Both the position numbers and the translations under genes were made by a program. Under the pieces are notes generated by a model. The model searched no databases and had not been told where the DNA came from. It was given only the letters and a program-made list of their open reading frames with translations. DNA of 64,000 nucleotides, taken from Iris pallida (taxonomy: Eukaryota > Streptophyta > Magnoliopsida > Asparagales > Iridaceae). The stretch spans positions 16,619,620-16,683,619 of the forward strand of contig JANAVB010002199.1 of NCBI GenBank assembly GCA_029216955.1. The letters run 5' to 3'. The number at the start of each line of letters is the position of its first letter. Position 1 is the stretch's first letter. Below are positions 1-12,800 of this stretch, piece after piece.

Positions 1-288
1 TGTCCAATACAAAGGAAACCCCGCAAATTCTCAAGATACTAGCCTAGGCTCTCTAGGGTAGTTAGATACTATCTTATCTAAGGATTACCTACCAAGATAC
101 ATAGGTTTCCTAGATATCTAACCTATCTTAGATCACATGTTGGTTTACCCTTATTACCTTACCATGATATTCTCTAACTTCTAGTTAACACCCACATACC
201 ACACTCACATCACTCACTCACACATAACACCCATGATACCACACTCATAGGCTCTCACCTATAGGCTACTAGCTAACTTCTATAGGCT

Positions 289-590
289 CACACACACACA
301 CACACACACATAGCTCCTAAACACACCACACAGCTCACAAACACACACACATAGCTCGTAAACACACAAGCTTAAAGGACTGATTTGTGGCATGCTTGGG
401 CTGTGGTTTGGGACTTCCTAATGGCTCACACACACACACATAGCTCCTAAACACACACACACATAGCTCACAAACACACACACACATAGCTCCTAAACAC
501 ACAAGCTTAAAGGACTGATTTGTGGCATGCTTGGGATGTGGTTTGGGACTTCCTAATGGCTCACACACACACACACACACTTAGGCTTAT
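289..590. repeat. CA-rich tandem repeat with two 135-bp copies
   Basis: A (CA)n run starts at 289. A unit containing AAGCTT followed by 'aaaggactgatttgtggc' occurs at 368 and again at 503, a period of 135 bp. The copies differ by single bases (gggctgtgg against gggatgtgg). The units are separated by CACACA runs and 'tagctc(c/g/a)taaacacac' spacers. Confidence 0.85.
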
Positions 591-981
591 AGGGCTGTCT
601 ATGGGGTGATTTTAAGGACTGTTTTGTGGACTGAAATGGGGCTAGTTAGGGACTGGTTTAGGGGTGCTATGGGGTGGTTTGTGACAGGTTTTAGGGGAGG
701 TTTGGGACAGCAAATAGCTGAGTTATATGGGCCTATTAAGGATTGTTATGGGATAGTCTATGGGCTGTCATGAAGGCTGAATATAGGAAATGTTTGGGGG
801 TTATATGGACTGCTATGGGGCAGCTAAGGACAGGTATTATGGACTGGTTTTGGAGTGGTTATGTGGCTGATATGTAGGCTAGGCTTGGGACAGCTTATAG
901 GCTACATTGGTGATCCCCTGTCCCGCCCCCTTAAACTGCCATTTAGGCAGTAACTACTGCTGCTATTGCAGCTGCCAATGA

Positions 982-1037
982 CAGTCCCCTTTGGGGACTG
1001 TCCAGATCAGAAAATCAGTCCCCCTTGTGGGGACTGA
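982..1037. other. Pair of GGGGACTG inverted repeats
   Basis: Two adjacent perfect hairpins share one stem sequence. The first is CAGTCCCC (982-989) with GGGGACTG (993-1000), loop TTT. The second is TCAGTCCCC (1015-1023) with GGGGACTGA (1029-1037), loop of five bases. They lie at the edge of a G-rich stretch (600-900) that repeats 'ggactg' and 'tatgggg'. Role unknown. Confidence 0.7.
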
Positions 1038-1323
1038 TGCCCAATGATGCTGAACAGCAGGGCATGCTCCCCCCTTCAATTCACTCTCAAATCTCACACT
1101 CTCTCACTCCCTAATCTCCTCTCAACTCTCAAATTTCTAATGCAACACACCAATCACCAACTACACCACCACTCTCAATCCCTCCTCTCAAACTCTCTAT
1201 TCTAATCAACATACACACACAAACACAACATTCCCTCATCCCCTTGGCCGAAATCCACACACTACCCAAACACATACAAAGACACAAATGACACAACAAT
1301 ATATATACACATATATATAAGAT

Positions 1324-1426
<103 letters not shown>

Positions 1427-2399
1427 TAATATACACATATCACCATGATATAGATATATATTAGAATATGATACAATATGATACCAAGAGAACACAATCT
1501 CTAAATAAATAGAAATCTGGGATTTAATCTCTAATAAATCATTTAAACAATATATATTAAATCTACATGTGTCCAAATAGGGATTTTTTCACTAGGACAC
1601 ACCACAACAAAAATGACACACCTAAAAGTCTTCAAATGGACACGAAATGGACACAAATGGAGATACAACCATGGGGGTCATTCCTATGGGTCTAAAATCA
1701 ACCTATATGCATGAGGGAATGAAAAGGAGAAGGGATTTATACCTCCCGGTAGATCGAATCGAAGAAAAGCCTTCCCGATACGACACCGACACGTAGGAAT
1801 CCCAAATGGACACGAACGAGCTCCGAATTCTCCCAAACTTGGCTAGCTTCCTCCTTGGCTTGAGTAGAGAAGGAAAGAAGAAGATTGGGTGGAAGAAAGA
1901 AGGAATTTGGTGGAGAAATCTATATAAAACCCTCTCTAGAAATTTGGAGAAGAACAAGAGAGAGAAAGTGGAATGGAAAGGAATGGAAAATATCAAAAGG
2001 CTTGAGCCTATCCCCTCAATAGGTGGCTGGCCATAATGGAGCTATGTGTCCTATTATGGTAAGGTCCAAAACGCTCCCACTAATCTATTCTATTAGTATT
2101 AGGAAAGGGCTAATTGGTTGGGGCTAAATTTGTCATTCTAATGTCTCTAATCACACTAACCCTATCCATAATATTTAGCCTAACCACTAACTAAAATAAT
2201 TAGCATGTGGGCCATGGCTAACTAGTGTGTGGGTCCCACCAACACTATCCCGGGTCCCCGATACAAATCGGATTGAGCTGAAATTCGAACCCGACTCAAA
2301 TAACCCCAAAATAATATTATAAATAAATAAATAATTTCAAAAATATTCAAAAATGAAAAATGACAAAAATATCCCTGTTTCTGAAAACTGGGGATGACA

Positions 2400-2565
2400 C
2401 CCGACGATCCATCCTACCCGCCCCGAGCTCGCGCTCCTGCTCGCGTGCACCCTCTCGCGCTGTCATGAGCACCGCCACGCACTACCCAGCGCGCCGCCGC
2501 GAGCTACCCACCGCGCCCGCTTGCGCCCGTCCACCTGCCACCCGCAGCCGGAGGGGTTGGCGGGG
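2400..2565. other. GC-rich segment between two LTRs
   Basis: About 165 bp of strongly GC-rich DNA lie between the start of the minus-strand LTR (2399) and the start of the plus-strand LTR (2566). The sequence just before 2566 is 'ggaggggttggcgggg', and poly-G resumes right after that LTR ends at 5934. The LTR may therefore have entered a GC-rich element interior like that at 28240-28580. No gene is recognised. Confidence 0.4.
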
Positions 2566-5500
2566 TGTAACTCCCTGAATCAATTTTGGTAAATTTTTAA
2601 GATTTTTCTAATTTTCTTTTAGGTATAATATTGTTTTCATGAATAAAACCAAATTTTATTTGGATAGTTATTTAATTAATGAATTTTTGATTATTTATGA
2701 ATTTTCTTCATTTTTAGAAAATAAAATATTTGATAATAAACTTAAACTTATAAAAAAAACTAATTTTCTTAATTAGGATTGAGCATCCTGTATTTTTAAG
2801 CCTTGTTTTGATTAATTCAACTTGATGGTCAACTATTAACTAAATTTCGTTCAATTACTATTTATTAAATTCAATTATTAAATATCAATTATGTTTAAAG
2901 ATTATTAATTAAAGTTTTAATTCAATTCTAATTCGATTGATAATTTATTAATGATTTTTGGAATTCTGGTACAGTGGCATTGGTTGTTACTTATTGGATT
3001 TTTAGCAATAACAGTAGAGAGAGTGATTAGTCAAGTTGTTATTAACTAATTTCTTGATTAGTTAGGGAATAACTAAATCAGTTACAATTCTGTTACAAGC
3101 TTAATTTTAAGCCCCCAGATCTACTTTTATTACTAATGTGCCACCGTCCAGACTTGGAAAACACCCATATTATTTTATTATAAATAGCTAGTCCCATCAC
3201 TGACACTGTCAGTACACAGTCAGCAGTCCACAGTTCTATTCACTGTTCCGGCGATGTCACCACCGCGAGCGCCACCGCGCATCGCCGTAAGCCGACCGGG
3301 AGTTCCTCTACAGAGACGAACCCCAGTCCCGGAGCATCCCCAAGCCGCCGCCGGTCCTCATCCCGCCGAGCGAAGCTACTCACACCACGGGATCGCCGTC
3401 ACCACCATACCATGCCGAGAAACCAGCAGCGCCTCGACTGCAGCGCCAGACTTGGGAACCGCATCACTTTGGGACCCGAGCCGTTTTCCTCGGTTCTCAT
3501 GTGTGGCTCTTCGAGAACCGAGCGTTTCCTTGGAGTCCAAGCTGCCCTTTCGAGCTCCGCACAGCCACGCGACGTCGAGCTCCGACCGAGGACTACTCAA
3601 TCCAGAACCGTCGTCGCAGATCGGAGAGCTTGTCGTCGCTGACGGTCTCCTTCGCCGCCGGATCTAGCCGCCTGAAGCTGTTCGTCTACAGCACCTTGTC
3701 GTCGTGGATCGACGTCCCCGCCGGGCTGGTAAGCCTCTTCATCGAACTTCTCGAACTCCTTTCTCTCGTGTTTTCGTAGGGTTTGGTTATTGGAGGTGAT
3801 GACCTAGATCTAGGGATTGGGGAAAATGAAGAAGAAGTGAGCACGAGTTGGGGTTCGGTTGAACCTGTGAGCAGAGAAGGAGGAGATGTAGAACTAGGGT
3901 TTCGATTTGTTGGCTAGGGTTCTTATTGGGACTGAGCTAGAGGAAGGAGAAGTGGATTTTAGGGTTAGGGTTTGAATGGTTTTGGGGAAGAAGATTAATG
4001 GGAAAGGCTGGTTCTTAATTTGGCTGAGTAGAAAAATGAGAAGTGGAGAGAGAGAAGAGGTTAAGTTAGGTTTGTTTGGAAGGTTGTTGGGCCGGGTTGG
4101 TATACTTGGATTTGGGCTGACTAAGGGGTTTGAAAATTTTAGTTAAAAATATATATATTTGTTTCTGATCCTGTAGTGTTGGGCTGGACTTGATAAATTG
4201 GGTTAATAAATTGTATCAACAGTAGGATTTTTTAGAAATTTTGTAGACTGGGCCGAGCCCAAGTCTGTCTGCACTGGTTTGAAGAAGTTGGGCTAACAGC
4301 TAGTATGGACTGTGCATGAGATTTTGGGCTGAACCCTGGGCTAGACTGATTTAGTGGTAGCTAATAGATTATAAATTCTTTCCGTTAGTATTAATTCTAA
4401 TTAGTATTGTTACTATATTGTTTATATATATAGTGTTTTAGATTTTGTCTGTTAAATAAACCTACCAAATGGGCCATAACTGATTAACAACTGCTATCAT
4501 TTTTACCAATATTTTAATAAGAAGTTATTTCTATCTTAGTAACATTGATTAGTTATCCACTGTAAATAATTATCATTCTTATCCATGTTTTTAGTGATAT
4601 TTTCATAAAATAAATAATTTAGTAAAGATTTGTAATCTATATAGTTTTCTCTTAGTAAAATGGTAAATGATATTAATTTCAAAGAAACAATTTACTTTCA
4701 CCAAAAGCTATTTTAAATATATATATATTGTATATATAAATATGGTTAGTATTTATAGTTTTAAAAGATTTTGATATAAATAATAATTATCTTGTTAGCA
4801 TTAATAAATAATTATTATTTATTCTAGTTGATAGTCAGTAAATATTTGGTTTATTTTTAATTTTGCTAACAAAATGTTCTAGTATTTTCTAAAAATGGTT
4901 CCTTTGCTAAAAATAGTTTAAAATACTGTCACTAGTATTTATATAAATATTTTTCTAAAAAAATTGTTAGTTATCTAGTTAGCCAATGATCTTTATTTTT
5001 AAACCCTAACAACTTGTATAAATACCAGGTGACATACGTCCATGCAATATTACTCCCGTGCTTCCAAGGCAAGGCAAGTACACCGACTCGACTTTTACTT
5101 TGTCTTTCTGTCTTACATTCATGTGCCATGTTCTCATATCGGACACGAGATACACACGATTGTCTTGTACCTTGTTCATTGCATTGTGAATCATTGTTTA
5201 TTGCGGGGACTGGAAAAAATATTAACTTTTGTGTGACCACACCCAACATAGGTATTGTTGATAGCCTAACCGTACACTTCACGTACGATTAAGCCGGATC
5301 TTGTAGAATTGATTGTGCATTGATTGATTGTGGTCCTTAGCCGGTCACATATTAGTTTAATATTTCAAAATGTCACACTTGCATTGATTGACGTGTTCAT
5401 TGTCTTGTTCATTGATAGCCGTGTTCATTGTCTTGCATATTGATTGTCGCGTCCATTGCCTGCAATTTACATTTCATTTCTGGTACCATAGTTTCATTTT

Positions 5501-5934
5501 CAGTTCTGGTATTCTGGTTCACCTTGTACTCTGTAGTTCAGATTACATTGTATATTGTTCTTGTCGGGGTTGTACTTTGCTCTTTTCCTGACATGATACG
5601 TTGCAGGTGAGCTTGAGGCCACATGGAGCATGTGATTGCATTGGATATTGCGGGATTTATTTCATTTCTGTTTTCTGGATATTGTATTTTGTATTTTGGA
5701 TTTCATCATTGTATATTTTATTTGACCGGATTTGTCTCCGGATGACTTTGTATTAAAATGACTTGGTGGATATTGGTGATCTTTCTGGGAACGTTATATA
5801 TAGAAGCTGTGGATGTTTACATTATATTGTGACTTGGAGTTTTCTTTAGTATTGTACAGCTTACTTCGTCGTGTCCATCGACGAAGGTTGGACGTGTCCG
5901 ACTCGTGTCCTATTATTCGGGAGCGGGTCGTGAC
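2566..5934 (+). mobile_element. Solo Ty3/gypsy LTR (3.4 kb)
   Basis: It starts TGTAACTCC at 2566 and ends '..cgggagcgggtcgtgac' at 5934. The end is nearly the same as that of the 32360-36896 LTR ('gactcgtgtccgattattcgggagcgggtcgtgaca'), and both start TGTAACTCC, so they are one family. A TATA box (tataaata, 3179-3186) is followed by a GC-rich stretch (3250-3720) that would be the 5' transcribed region. No gag or pol is attached on either side, hence solo. The terminal A of TGACA is replaced by G and no clean 5-bp duplication is visible, because both flanks are G-rich. The 137-codon frame at 3254-3667 matches nothing recognised and is probably untranslated leader. Confidence 0.7.
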
Positions 5935-6089
5935 GGAGGGGGGGGGGGGGGGGGGGGGTGGGGGGAGAAGAGAAGAGGCAAATTTGGTCCAATTTTTTTT
6001 TCCAGGATATCAAGTTGGTACCTATAAAAGTTGAGGGTATCAAGTTGAAAAACTGTGATAGTTGAGGGTATCAAATTGCAATTTAGCCA
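5935..6089. mobile_element. One end of a Mutator-like non-autonomous element
   Basis: After a poly-G run (5938-5958) come three direct units of the type 'agttgagggtatcaa(g/a)ttg', ending in 'atttagcca' at 6089. The inverse of this end matches the left end of the element at 28124-28801 (TGGCTAAATT then repeated 'aataccctcaact'). The other end is not found. The solo LTR ending at 5934 adjoins the GC-rich interior and may have separated the two halves. Confidence 0.5.
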
Positions 6090-7027
6090 ATAAAAAATTA
6101 CAAATAAAAGTCACGAGATTATTTACACAATCCTAAATTTAGGTCCAAACTATTAATACCATTATATAATTAAAAAATAAGACTTCACGGCAAAAAAAAA
6201 TTTCCCTACAAATGTTCTTACTTATATTTACTAATCAATTTTTTTCATTAAATTTAATATGGACGGTTAGATAATGACATATTTTACGTATATAATTTAT
6301 TTAAAGGGAGACTATTGTTTGCTTTTCTCAAGTAGTATAAAACATATGTTATAGGTAGACGTTTTCTTTTATTTTAAAAAATTACACAGACCTCTCCTAT
6401 AATTTATATTTTATATAAAGAGTTATTACACTAACCCCCCTTATTTTTAAAAATAAAACATAAAGTATAGAGAAAGTCTGTGTAATTATTTTCAAAATAA
6501 GAAAGATCTTTGTACCCAGAAATATATGAGAGTTAGTATATTAATTTCTATTAGATATATATCCGGCATAATGTGAATATTCAAAATCACTAGGACACGT
6601 AAGTGTCGTCTGAATTCGCACGTTTGTATCTTTTTTTAAAAATAATAGTCATTAGATTATTATTTTTGACCGTTCATCTTGCGAAAAATTGAGTAGTCTA
6701 AGAATATAATATGAACGGTCAAAAAAATACAATCAAACTGGCTACTATTTCAAAGAACATACAGGAACGATTAAGAGCGAAAACTCCCTCCCATCCTTGG
6801 CTCTGAAAAGCCCCAAGCCAGAATCACATCCATTCTGTATCAGAAGCATTTACCGAACGGCTTTTTATGTACAAATTAAATGATCTATCATAAAATTTTA
6901 GAGTTGAACTGCATATCAAAAGTAAATGATATAGCATTTACTCAAGTTTACATTAATCTAGACACCAATTCGAATGGAGCATTAAACAAGTGCAGAGAAC
7001 ATTGGCGAAGTTGAATAGTTGAACGAA
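6090..7027. other. AT-rich intergenic DNA, no gene seen
   Basis: No coding region, RNA gene or complete transposon was recognised. There is a short inverted repeat, 'tttttgaccgttcat' near 6663 and its complement 'atgaacggtcaaaaa' near 6711, with a spacer of about 33 bp. It looks like a decayed fold-back element. The last part (about 6950-7027) would be the 3' flank of the minus-strand kinase copy. Confidence 0.6.
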
Positions 7028-8095
7028 TCACAAAATATCGGCTAAAATATCCTCAAGGTCTCTCGCAATCTCCTTCATAAGATCCGAGCTCTTCTTTTTC
7101 GCACAACATTTCAAACCAAAGTATGCCAGAAACTCTGACACATCGGTAGGCCAATTTCCGGCTGTGGGATCAACCATCGTCATCAACGATTTCTCTTTAT
7201 ATGCAATACGCACCTTCATACCGATTCCAGCAGCTTCCATTCCGGTCAGAAGTCTCAGGATCGTGACTCCATAAGAGTACAAATCACACTCTGGGGTTAG
7301 AATCCCGGTCTTCATGAACTCGGGATCTATGTATCCCAACGTACCCATGGGTGTGGTGTCAAGGAATGCAAGTGACGTTGTCCTCTCGGGTAAGAAGCGA
7401 CAGAGGCCAAAGTCTGCGAGCTTGCTGTTGAAGTTAGCATCGAGAAGAATGTTAGCGGGCTGGAGATCGCCATGGACCAAGGGGTGGGGCCTTCTGGAGT
7501 GGAGGAAGGCGAGAGCGGAGCATATCTGGTAGACAATGCGCGTATCTGCCACGTGAGAAGCCTTGGATTCTTCCGGAGGCAGTCTCCTAGGCTTCCGTTC
7601 GGAAGGAACTCGTAGACGAGAGCACGGAGGCTGACACATGCTCCTATTAACTTGACGAGGTTTGGGTGCCTCATTTGTCCTAGAACCTCCATCTAGAAGG
7701 AAAAAAAAGAGGGTTTACATCGATTGTGAGAGGATAATAGGGCATACCTATAAATAAATATTTTGCAAATGAACTTCTAATTGTTGTATCTTTACCTCTT
7801 GAAGGAACTCATGTATCCCCTGCTGGCTATTGGAGTCTAACATCTTTATAGCAACCTCATTACTGCCAATATAGCCTCTGTAAACACCCCCATATCTGCC
7901 CTGCCCGATCTTTGACGAGTACCTCAAACCATCAGTGGCAGCTTCGATATCATATTTGTTGAACAGTATGATGCTCGACATTTCATTATATGATTGCCTC
8001 CTAATGCTAGACTTTGATCCTTTGCCTTCTGAAGTCGTGCCACTACTTCGTCTCCTTGTTTCCAGATTGTCCTTGTCATCGGATTGTTGGAGTAA
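7028..8095 (-). pseudogene. U-box-type receptor-like cytoplasmic kinase copy 1, frameshifted
   Basis: Kinase domain of the plant PUB/RLCK-IX type. The parts seen are a glycine-rich loop (KIGQGRYGGVYRG), VAIK lysine, HPNLVKLIGAC, ALVYEFLPNGSL, catalytic loop, ADFGLCRFL (DFG) and the C-lobe. Exon A is 7796-8095 (acceptor TATAG just upstream). The intron is 7693-7795 (GTAAAG...TTCTAG) and exon B is 7028-7692. Compared with copy 2, exon B lost 4 bp near 7545-7555, between the TWQ and RIVYQ codons, which shifts the frame. The catalytic-loop lysine is also changed (HGDLQPAN instead of HGDLKPAN). Upstream exons (USP-like, coiled coil) were not recognised, nor was a U-box. Copy 2 has the same exon structure, so this is a tandem duplicate, now probably dead. 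Confidence 0.8.
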
Positions 8096-8918
8096 CTATA
8101 TTGGGAAACCGAAAATGAAAGAAAATAAGTTAGTTTCTCAACAAAATTAGAAGTGGTATAATGGTAAAGTGAATAATTGTGGATGATCATCCCAAGTCAC
8201 AGTTTTTAGGTTCTTTGTAATAATATTTTGTACAAGCGATTTTGTATGCTGCATGTAGGCCTAGCACAGTTATGTATGGAGAAGAAAGAAGAGTATCGAA
8301 GAGCATCCCCACCTCATTTTGTGACAAATTGAAGCATAGAGTGGAGGAGATTAGTAAGTAAAAGCTAGGATAAAACCAACCCGATCAGAAACATTTTTCA
8401 GGGGATGATCCTCTCATCTTTTCTTCAATTAACATTGTTGGAATGTCTTGTATTCATCAAAATTCTACGATGTTGAAGAATGTACTCGACCCTAGGCGAG
8501 GGTGTTGACAGTTGTGAAGGTACCATGGAGGTACATATGAGGTTGATTTCCAAGGAGACTATTCAGGATACAAGTCAATGTGGAAATTGTCAGGATAATG
8601 TCTTGTATCAGGAAAGTAGGTTAGTTTGATTTAATATATTTGAATTTGGTCTTATCTAAATCCAAATGAGTTATGTTTAATTTAATATATCTGGGTCTTA
8701 TCTAATTAACAAGACATATTTTTTATACTAATTTTGAACAGGAGGAAGAGTTTGTTGTTGCACTTACACTTTCATGAGGAGGCTATTTATGGGGAATGCT
8801 ATGCTCTCATGCATCTCTAGAGTGAATGATCCTTCGTTTAAATGCTTACTCCCTTCAAGGAGAATAGTTTCTCCCCCTAAAGGAACTTTAACCTTAGTAA
8901 AGTGTCATGTGTATTTTG
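8096..8918. other. Upstream flank of kinase copy 1
   Basis: AT-rich DNA between the kinase acceptor site and the left LTR of the copia element. It would hold the intron and earlier exons of copy 1, but no convincing exon was recognised. The copia element inserted at 8918/8919. Confidence 0.5.
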
Positions 8919-9865
8919 TGTTGGTGTTTTATTCTATGAGTTGTGTGTTCACAACACTCTATTGTTAAAAGATAGTCCCACATCGGAAAATCACACCAAT
9001 ATGTATCTCTATATATTACTTATGAAGGAATAGAGAGATGCACATGGGTTGAGGCCCAATGGAGGGTCCCATGTGGGGGGATTTTACATAGAGGTGAGAA
9101 TAAGAAATCAACTTTTGGCCAAATGAAAATAGATTTAAATCTATTGGAGCTAAGCCCCGAAGGGGCTTAGCGACTCGGACTCGGACTCGGACTCGGGCTC
9201 GGGCTCGGGCTCGGGCTTGGGCTTTTGAGGCTTAATGTGGCTTTTTGATGGCACTTTGCACTTACTGAGCGTACGGGTCGTACGGGTCGTACGGGTCGAG
9301 CGGGTCGAGCGGGTCGAGTGGGCCGTTCAAATTATGTAACGTCCGCGGGTCTTGTGGGCTCAGATCCGGATATGGCTCAGATCCAGAAAATCCGGATCTG
9401 GCATTAAACCAGGGCGTGCGTTCAGAATTTGAAAAGCCCATCTCGTGCCTATAATAACAGCAGCATCTCCTCTCTCCATGGTTACAGAAAATACACAGAG
9501 AATTTCCAGAGAGAGAGAGAAGTGCTGCTGCTATTCCGAGGAGTCGTCGACATTTTTGGCCAGCGTTCTAAAGTTCTCTTCGAACTTGCTGGTTCCTGGA
9601 GGCTTGTCCGTAAGGCGGATATAGCTTTGAGCGCCGGTGATCTTTCACCCCAGCAGGCTTTCTTCTTCCTCTGTTGCCTTCGAGAATACTGTGGCTTCTC
9701 TTTAGAAGTTATACGGTTCAGTTGCCTTCGAGAAATATTACGAAATCTTTTTAGATTCCCGTAATACAACATCACCTTCTTTAGGGTGTTGTTATCGGAA
9801 ACATTGTCTTTACAATTGTTTCTGAAATCGAGTTTTTCCATCGATTGTTCGCCAAGGGACTAACA
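8919..9865 (+). repeat. 5' LTR of copia element 1 (947 bp)
   Basis: Starts TGTTGGTG and ends CTAACA. It contains a perfect 10-bp hairpin (9149-9158 with 9162-9171, GCTAAGCCCC), a hexamer array (ACTCGG/GCTCGG, about 9172-9220), and a CGTACGGGT/CGAGCGGGT array (about 9268-9325). A TATA-like 'ctataataa' lies at 9449-9457, followed by a CT-rich start region. An open frame at 9429-9764 is present in both LTRs but is simply LTR sequence. Confidence 0.92.
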
Positions 9866-9887
9866 ATCTCAAAGCTATATCGAAAAG

Positions 9888-12800
9888 ATGGATAACTCAC
9901 GTGCATCGCTCGTCAATACCGACTTTAACAAGTTGGAGAAATTCGACGGCGAACATTTCCAAATCTGGAAACGAAAAGTAACCTTAAACATTCAACTCGT
10001 GGAAGTTTACCACGTGCTGAATGAGGAAGAACCGGTCGTTCCAACAACCGGAACCGCAGATGTTATTGCCGCTGCTAAGTCCAAGCAGGCAAAATGGATT
10101 AGAAAAAACAGTATCTGTAAACTGTTGATTCTCAATAGCATGGAAGACTCTCTAGCAGAGTCTTATTCCAAGAAGAATTCTGCCAAAGAGATTTGGGACT
10201 CCTTGGGGAAATTGTATGAAGATGACGAGAATCGTTCCAAGATCTTCTTGGTTGAAAGATACCACAAGTGGACCTTCGAAGATGAGAAGGCTATGCTGCC
10301 CCAAGTAAAAGAGTTTCTGAAGCTGCGCAAAAAATTGGATGACGAGAAGATGCCTCTTGTCGACAAGTTTGTCGTTGGAGGAATCGTCTCTAAACTTCCT
10401 GCGGGTTGGAGCAACTTCTATGCAAGGATGCACCGCAAGAAGCTGGACATATGTATGGAAGATCTCCTGCAAGAGATCCATGTTGAGGACGAGATGCGCT
10501 CTCAACAGAAGATGGATTCTCTGTCCAAACAACAGGCGAAAGCAAATCTGGTCCAAACCAGAGAGTACAAGGGGAAGCAGGCGGCTTCTCCTCATAAGAA
10601 GAAGAAGGACTTCACTAATCTGAAAGTGAAGAGTCCTTCATTCAAGAATCAGAAGTCCAAGTCCCATGTGACTTGTTACAAATGTGGCAAGAAGGGCCAC
10701 TACAAAAGTGACTGCAAGGAACCAGAAAAAGGTGAGCCTAGTAAGGTTTCTTTGGTTACTAATCTGGTTGCAATGATAGCGCAGGTTGCAAATGTGGGAG
10801 TTGACTCGGACTGGTGGATAGACACTGGTGCTACATGTCATGTCTGCTCAGACAAGGAATGGTTCGACTCATATGAGCCAACTTCCGAGAAAGTCATAAT
10901 GGCAAACCAGGCACAAGCTGAAGTACTGGGGATCGGGACGGTGGAGCTGAAACTCACATCGGGGAACACTCTGACGCTTCAAGAAGTGAAGCATGTTCCT
11001 GCAATTGCTAAGAACCTGATCTCTGGGAGCCTGCTTTGTAACGCAGGCTTGAGTATGGACATCAATGCTGGCCAGATGGTGATGTCCAAGAAGGGTACAT
11101 TCTTCGAAAAAGCTTTCCAGACTGAAGGAATGTACAAAATCCAGCTTGTTGTAACCCAGAAAAATGATATTAATGCTATTTCTACTTTGAACTATTCTTT
11201 TGAGTTGTGGCACAATAGGCTAGGACATGTTCAATGTAAAAGAATTAACAAAATGTCTAGCCTAGGACTTATCTCCAAGTGTGGGGGTAAGGTAGAGAAA
11301 TGTGAAGTGTGTGCTCAGACGAAGATCACAAGGAAACCCTTTCACATGGTCCATCGAAGCACAGATCTTCTGGAGTTGGTTCACTCAGATATCTGTGATT
11401 TCAAGTAATTCTCTACAAAAGCCGGGATGAAGTATTTTATTACTTTCATCGACGACTTCTCAAAGTATGCTTTTGTCTACCTGCTCAAGTCTAAAGACGA
11501 AGCATTCGAGAAGTTCAAGGAGTTCAGGGCCGAGGCTGAACGGCAAACTGGACAACAACTCAAAAGGCTAAGGAGTGATCGAGGCGGGGAGTATCGGTCT
11601 CATGATTTCTCATCATTCTGTAAAGAACGTGGAATCATAAATGAGACGACGGCTCCGTACTCTCCTCAATCCAACGGAGTAGCAGAAAGGAAGAACAGAA
11701 CGTTGACAGAGATGATGAACTCTATACTGTTGACTGCGGGTCTTCCAAAGAGCTTCTGGGGAGAAGCTGCATTAACGGCTACTTTCATTTTCAATAGAGT
11801 ACCGTATGCAACTTCGGACATAACCCCTCATGAACTCTGGTTCAAAGTCAGACCTAACTTGAATGTCATTCGAGTGTAGGGGTGTCTGGCTTATGTGAAG
11901 CTCCCAGATCTGAAGATTCAGAAGCTGGGGACTAGGACTACTAAGGCTATCTTCTTGGGTTATGCCGAGAAGAGTGATGCTCGGAGATCCCTTGATATAG
12001 AATCAAATCATATCATTGAATCTCGCGATGCTGAATATTTTGAAGACAAGTTTTCAAGGCACAAAAATATTGTTCTCGCGGATCTTCCGGAGAATAATGA
12101 GAGTGCAAAGCAGACAAAATTCCTTAACGAACCAGTAGTCCAAGAAGAAGCTATTGTCGAAGAGATACCAGTTGAACCAGAACTCGCTGAGCCGTCAACT
12201 AAGCGAGTAAGGAGGCCGAAAGACTTCGGAGATGACTTCGTCACCTATCATGTGGAAGCAGATCCGCTTACCTATGATGAGGCGATGAAGACCAGAGATG
12301 CTGTATTCTGGAAGGAGGCGATAGACAACGAGATTGACTCAATCACCTCCAACAACACATGGGTGTTGGTTGACCTGCCAGAAGGAGCAAGACCTATCGG
12401 ATGCAAATGGATCTTCAAGAAGAAGATGAAAGCAGATGGAACCATTGACAAGTTCAAGGCCAGGCTAGTGGCCAGGGGATTTGCTCAGAAGCAGGGGATC
12501 GACTACTTTGATACTTATGCTCCAGTAGCTCGGATGACAACCATCAGATTGTTAATTGCTCTAGCAGCAATACACAAGCTGGTGATACATCAGATGGATG
12601 TGAAAACGGCATTCCTTAATGGCGAGCTGACCGAAGAGATCTATATGCAACAACCAGAAGGTTTTGTCGTCAGAGGTCTGGAAGACAAAGTCTGCAAGTT
12701 GATGAAGTCTCTGTATGGTTTGAAACAAGCTCCCAAAATATGGCATGAGAAGTTTGACAAGGTGATAAGGTCAAATGGCTACAGGGTCAGTAAAACAGAC

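Noticed and set aside
3254..3667. 137-codon open frame after a TATA box
   Set aside because: It lies in the GC-rich leader of a solo LTR, has no recognisable domain, and overlaps equally open frames on both strands.
3958..3980. Telomere-like TTTAGGG words
   Set aside because: Only about two or three degenerate copies inside an LTR; too short for an interstitial telomere array.
9429..9764. 111-codon frame conserved at 15497-15832
   Set aside because: Conserved only because both are LTR copies. No known domain, and the antisense frame is equally open.
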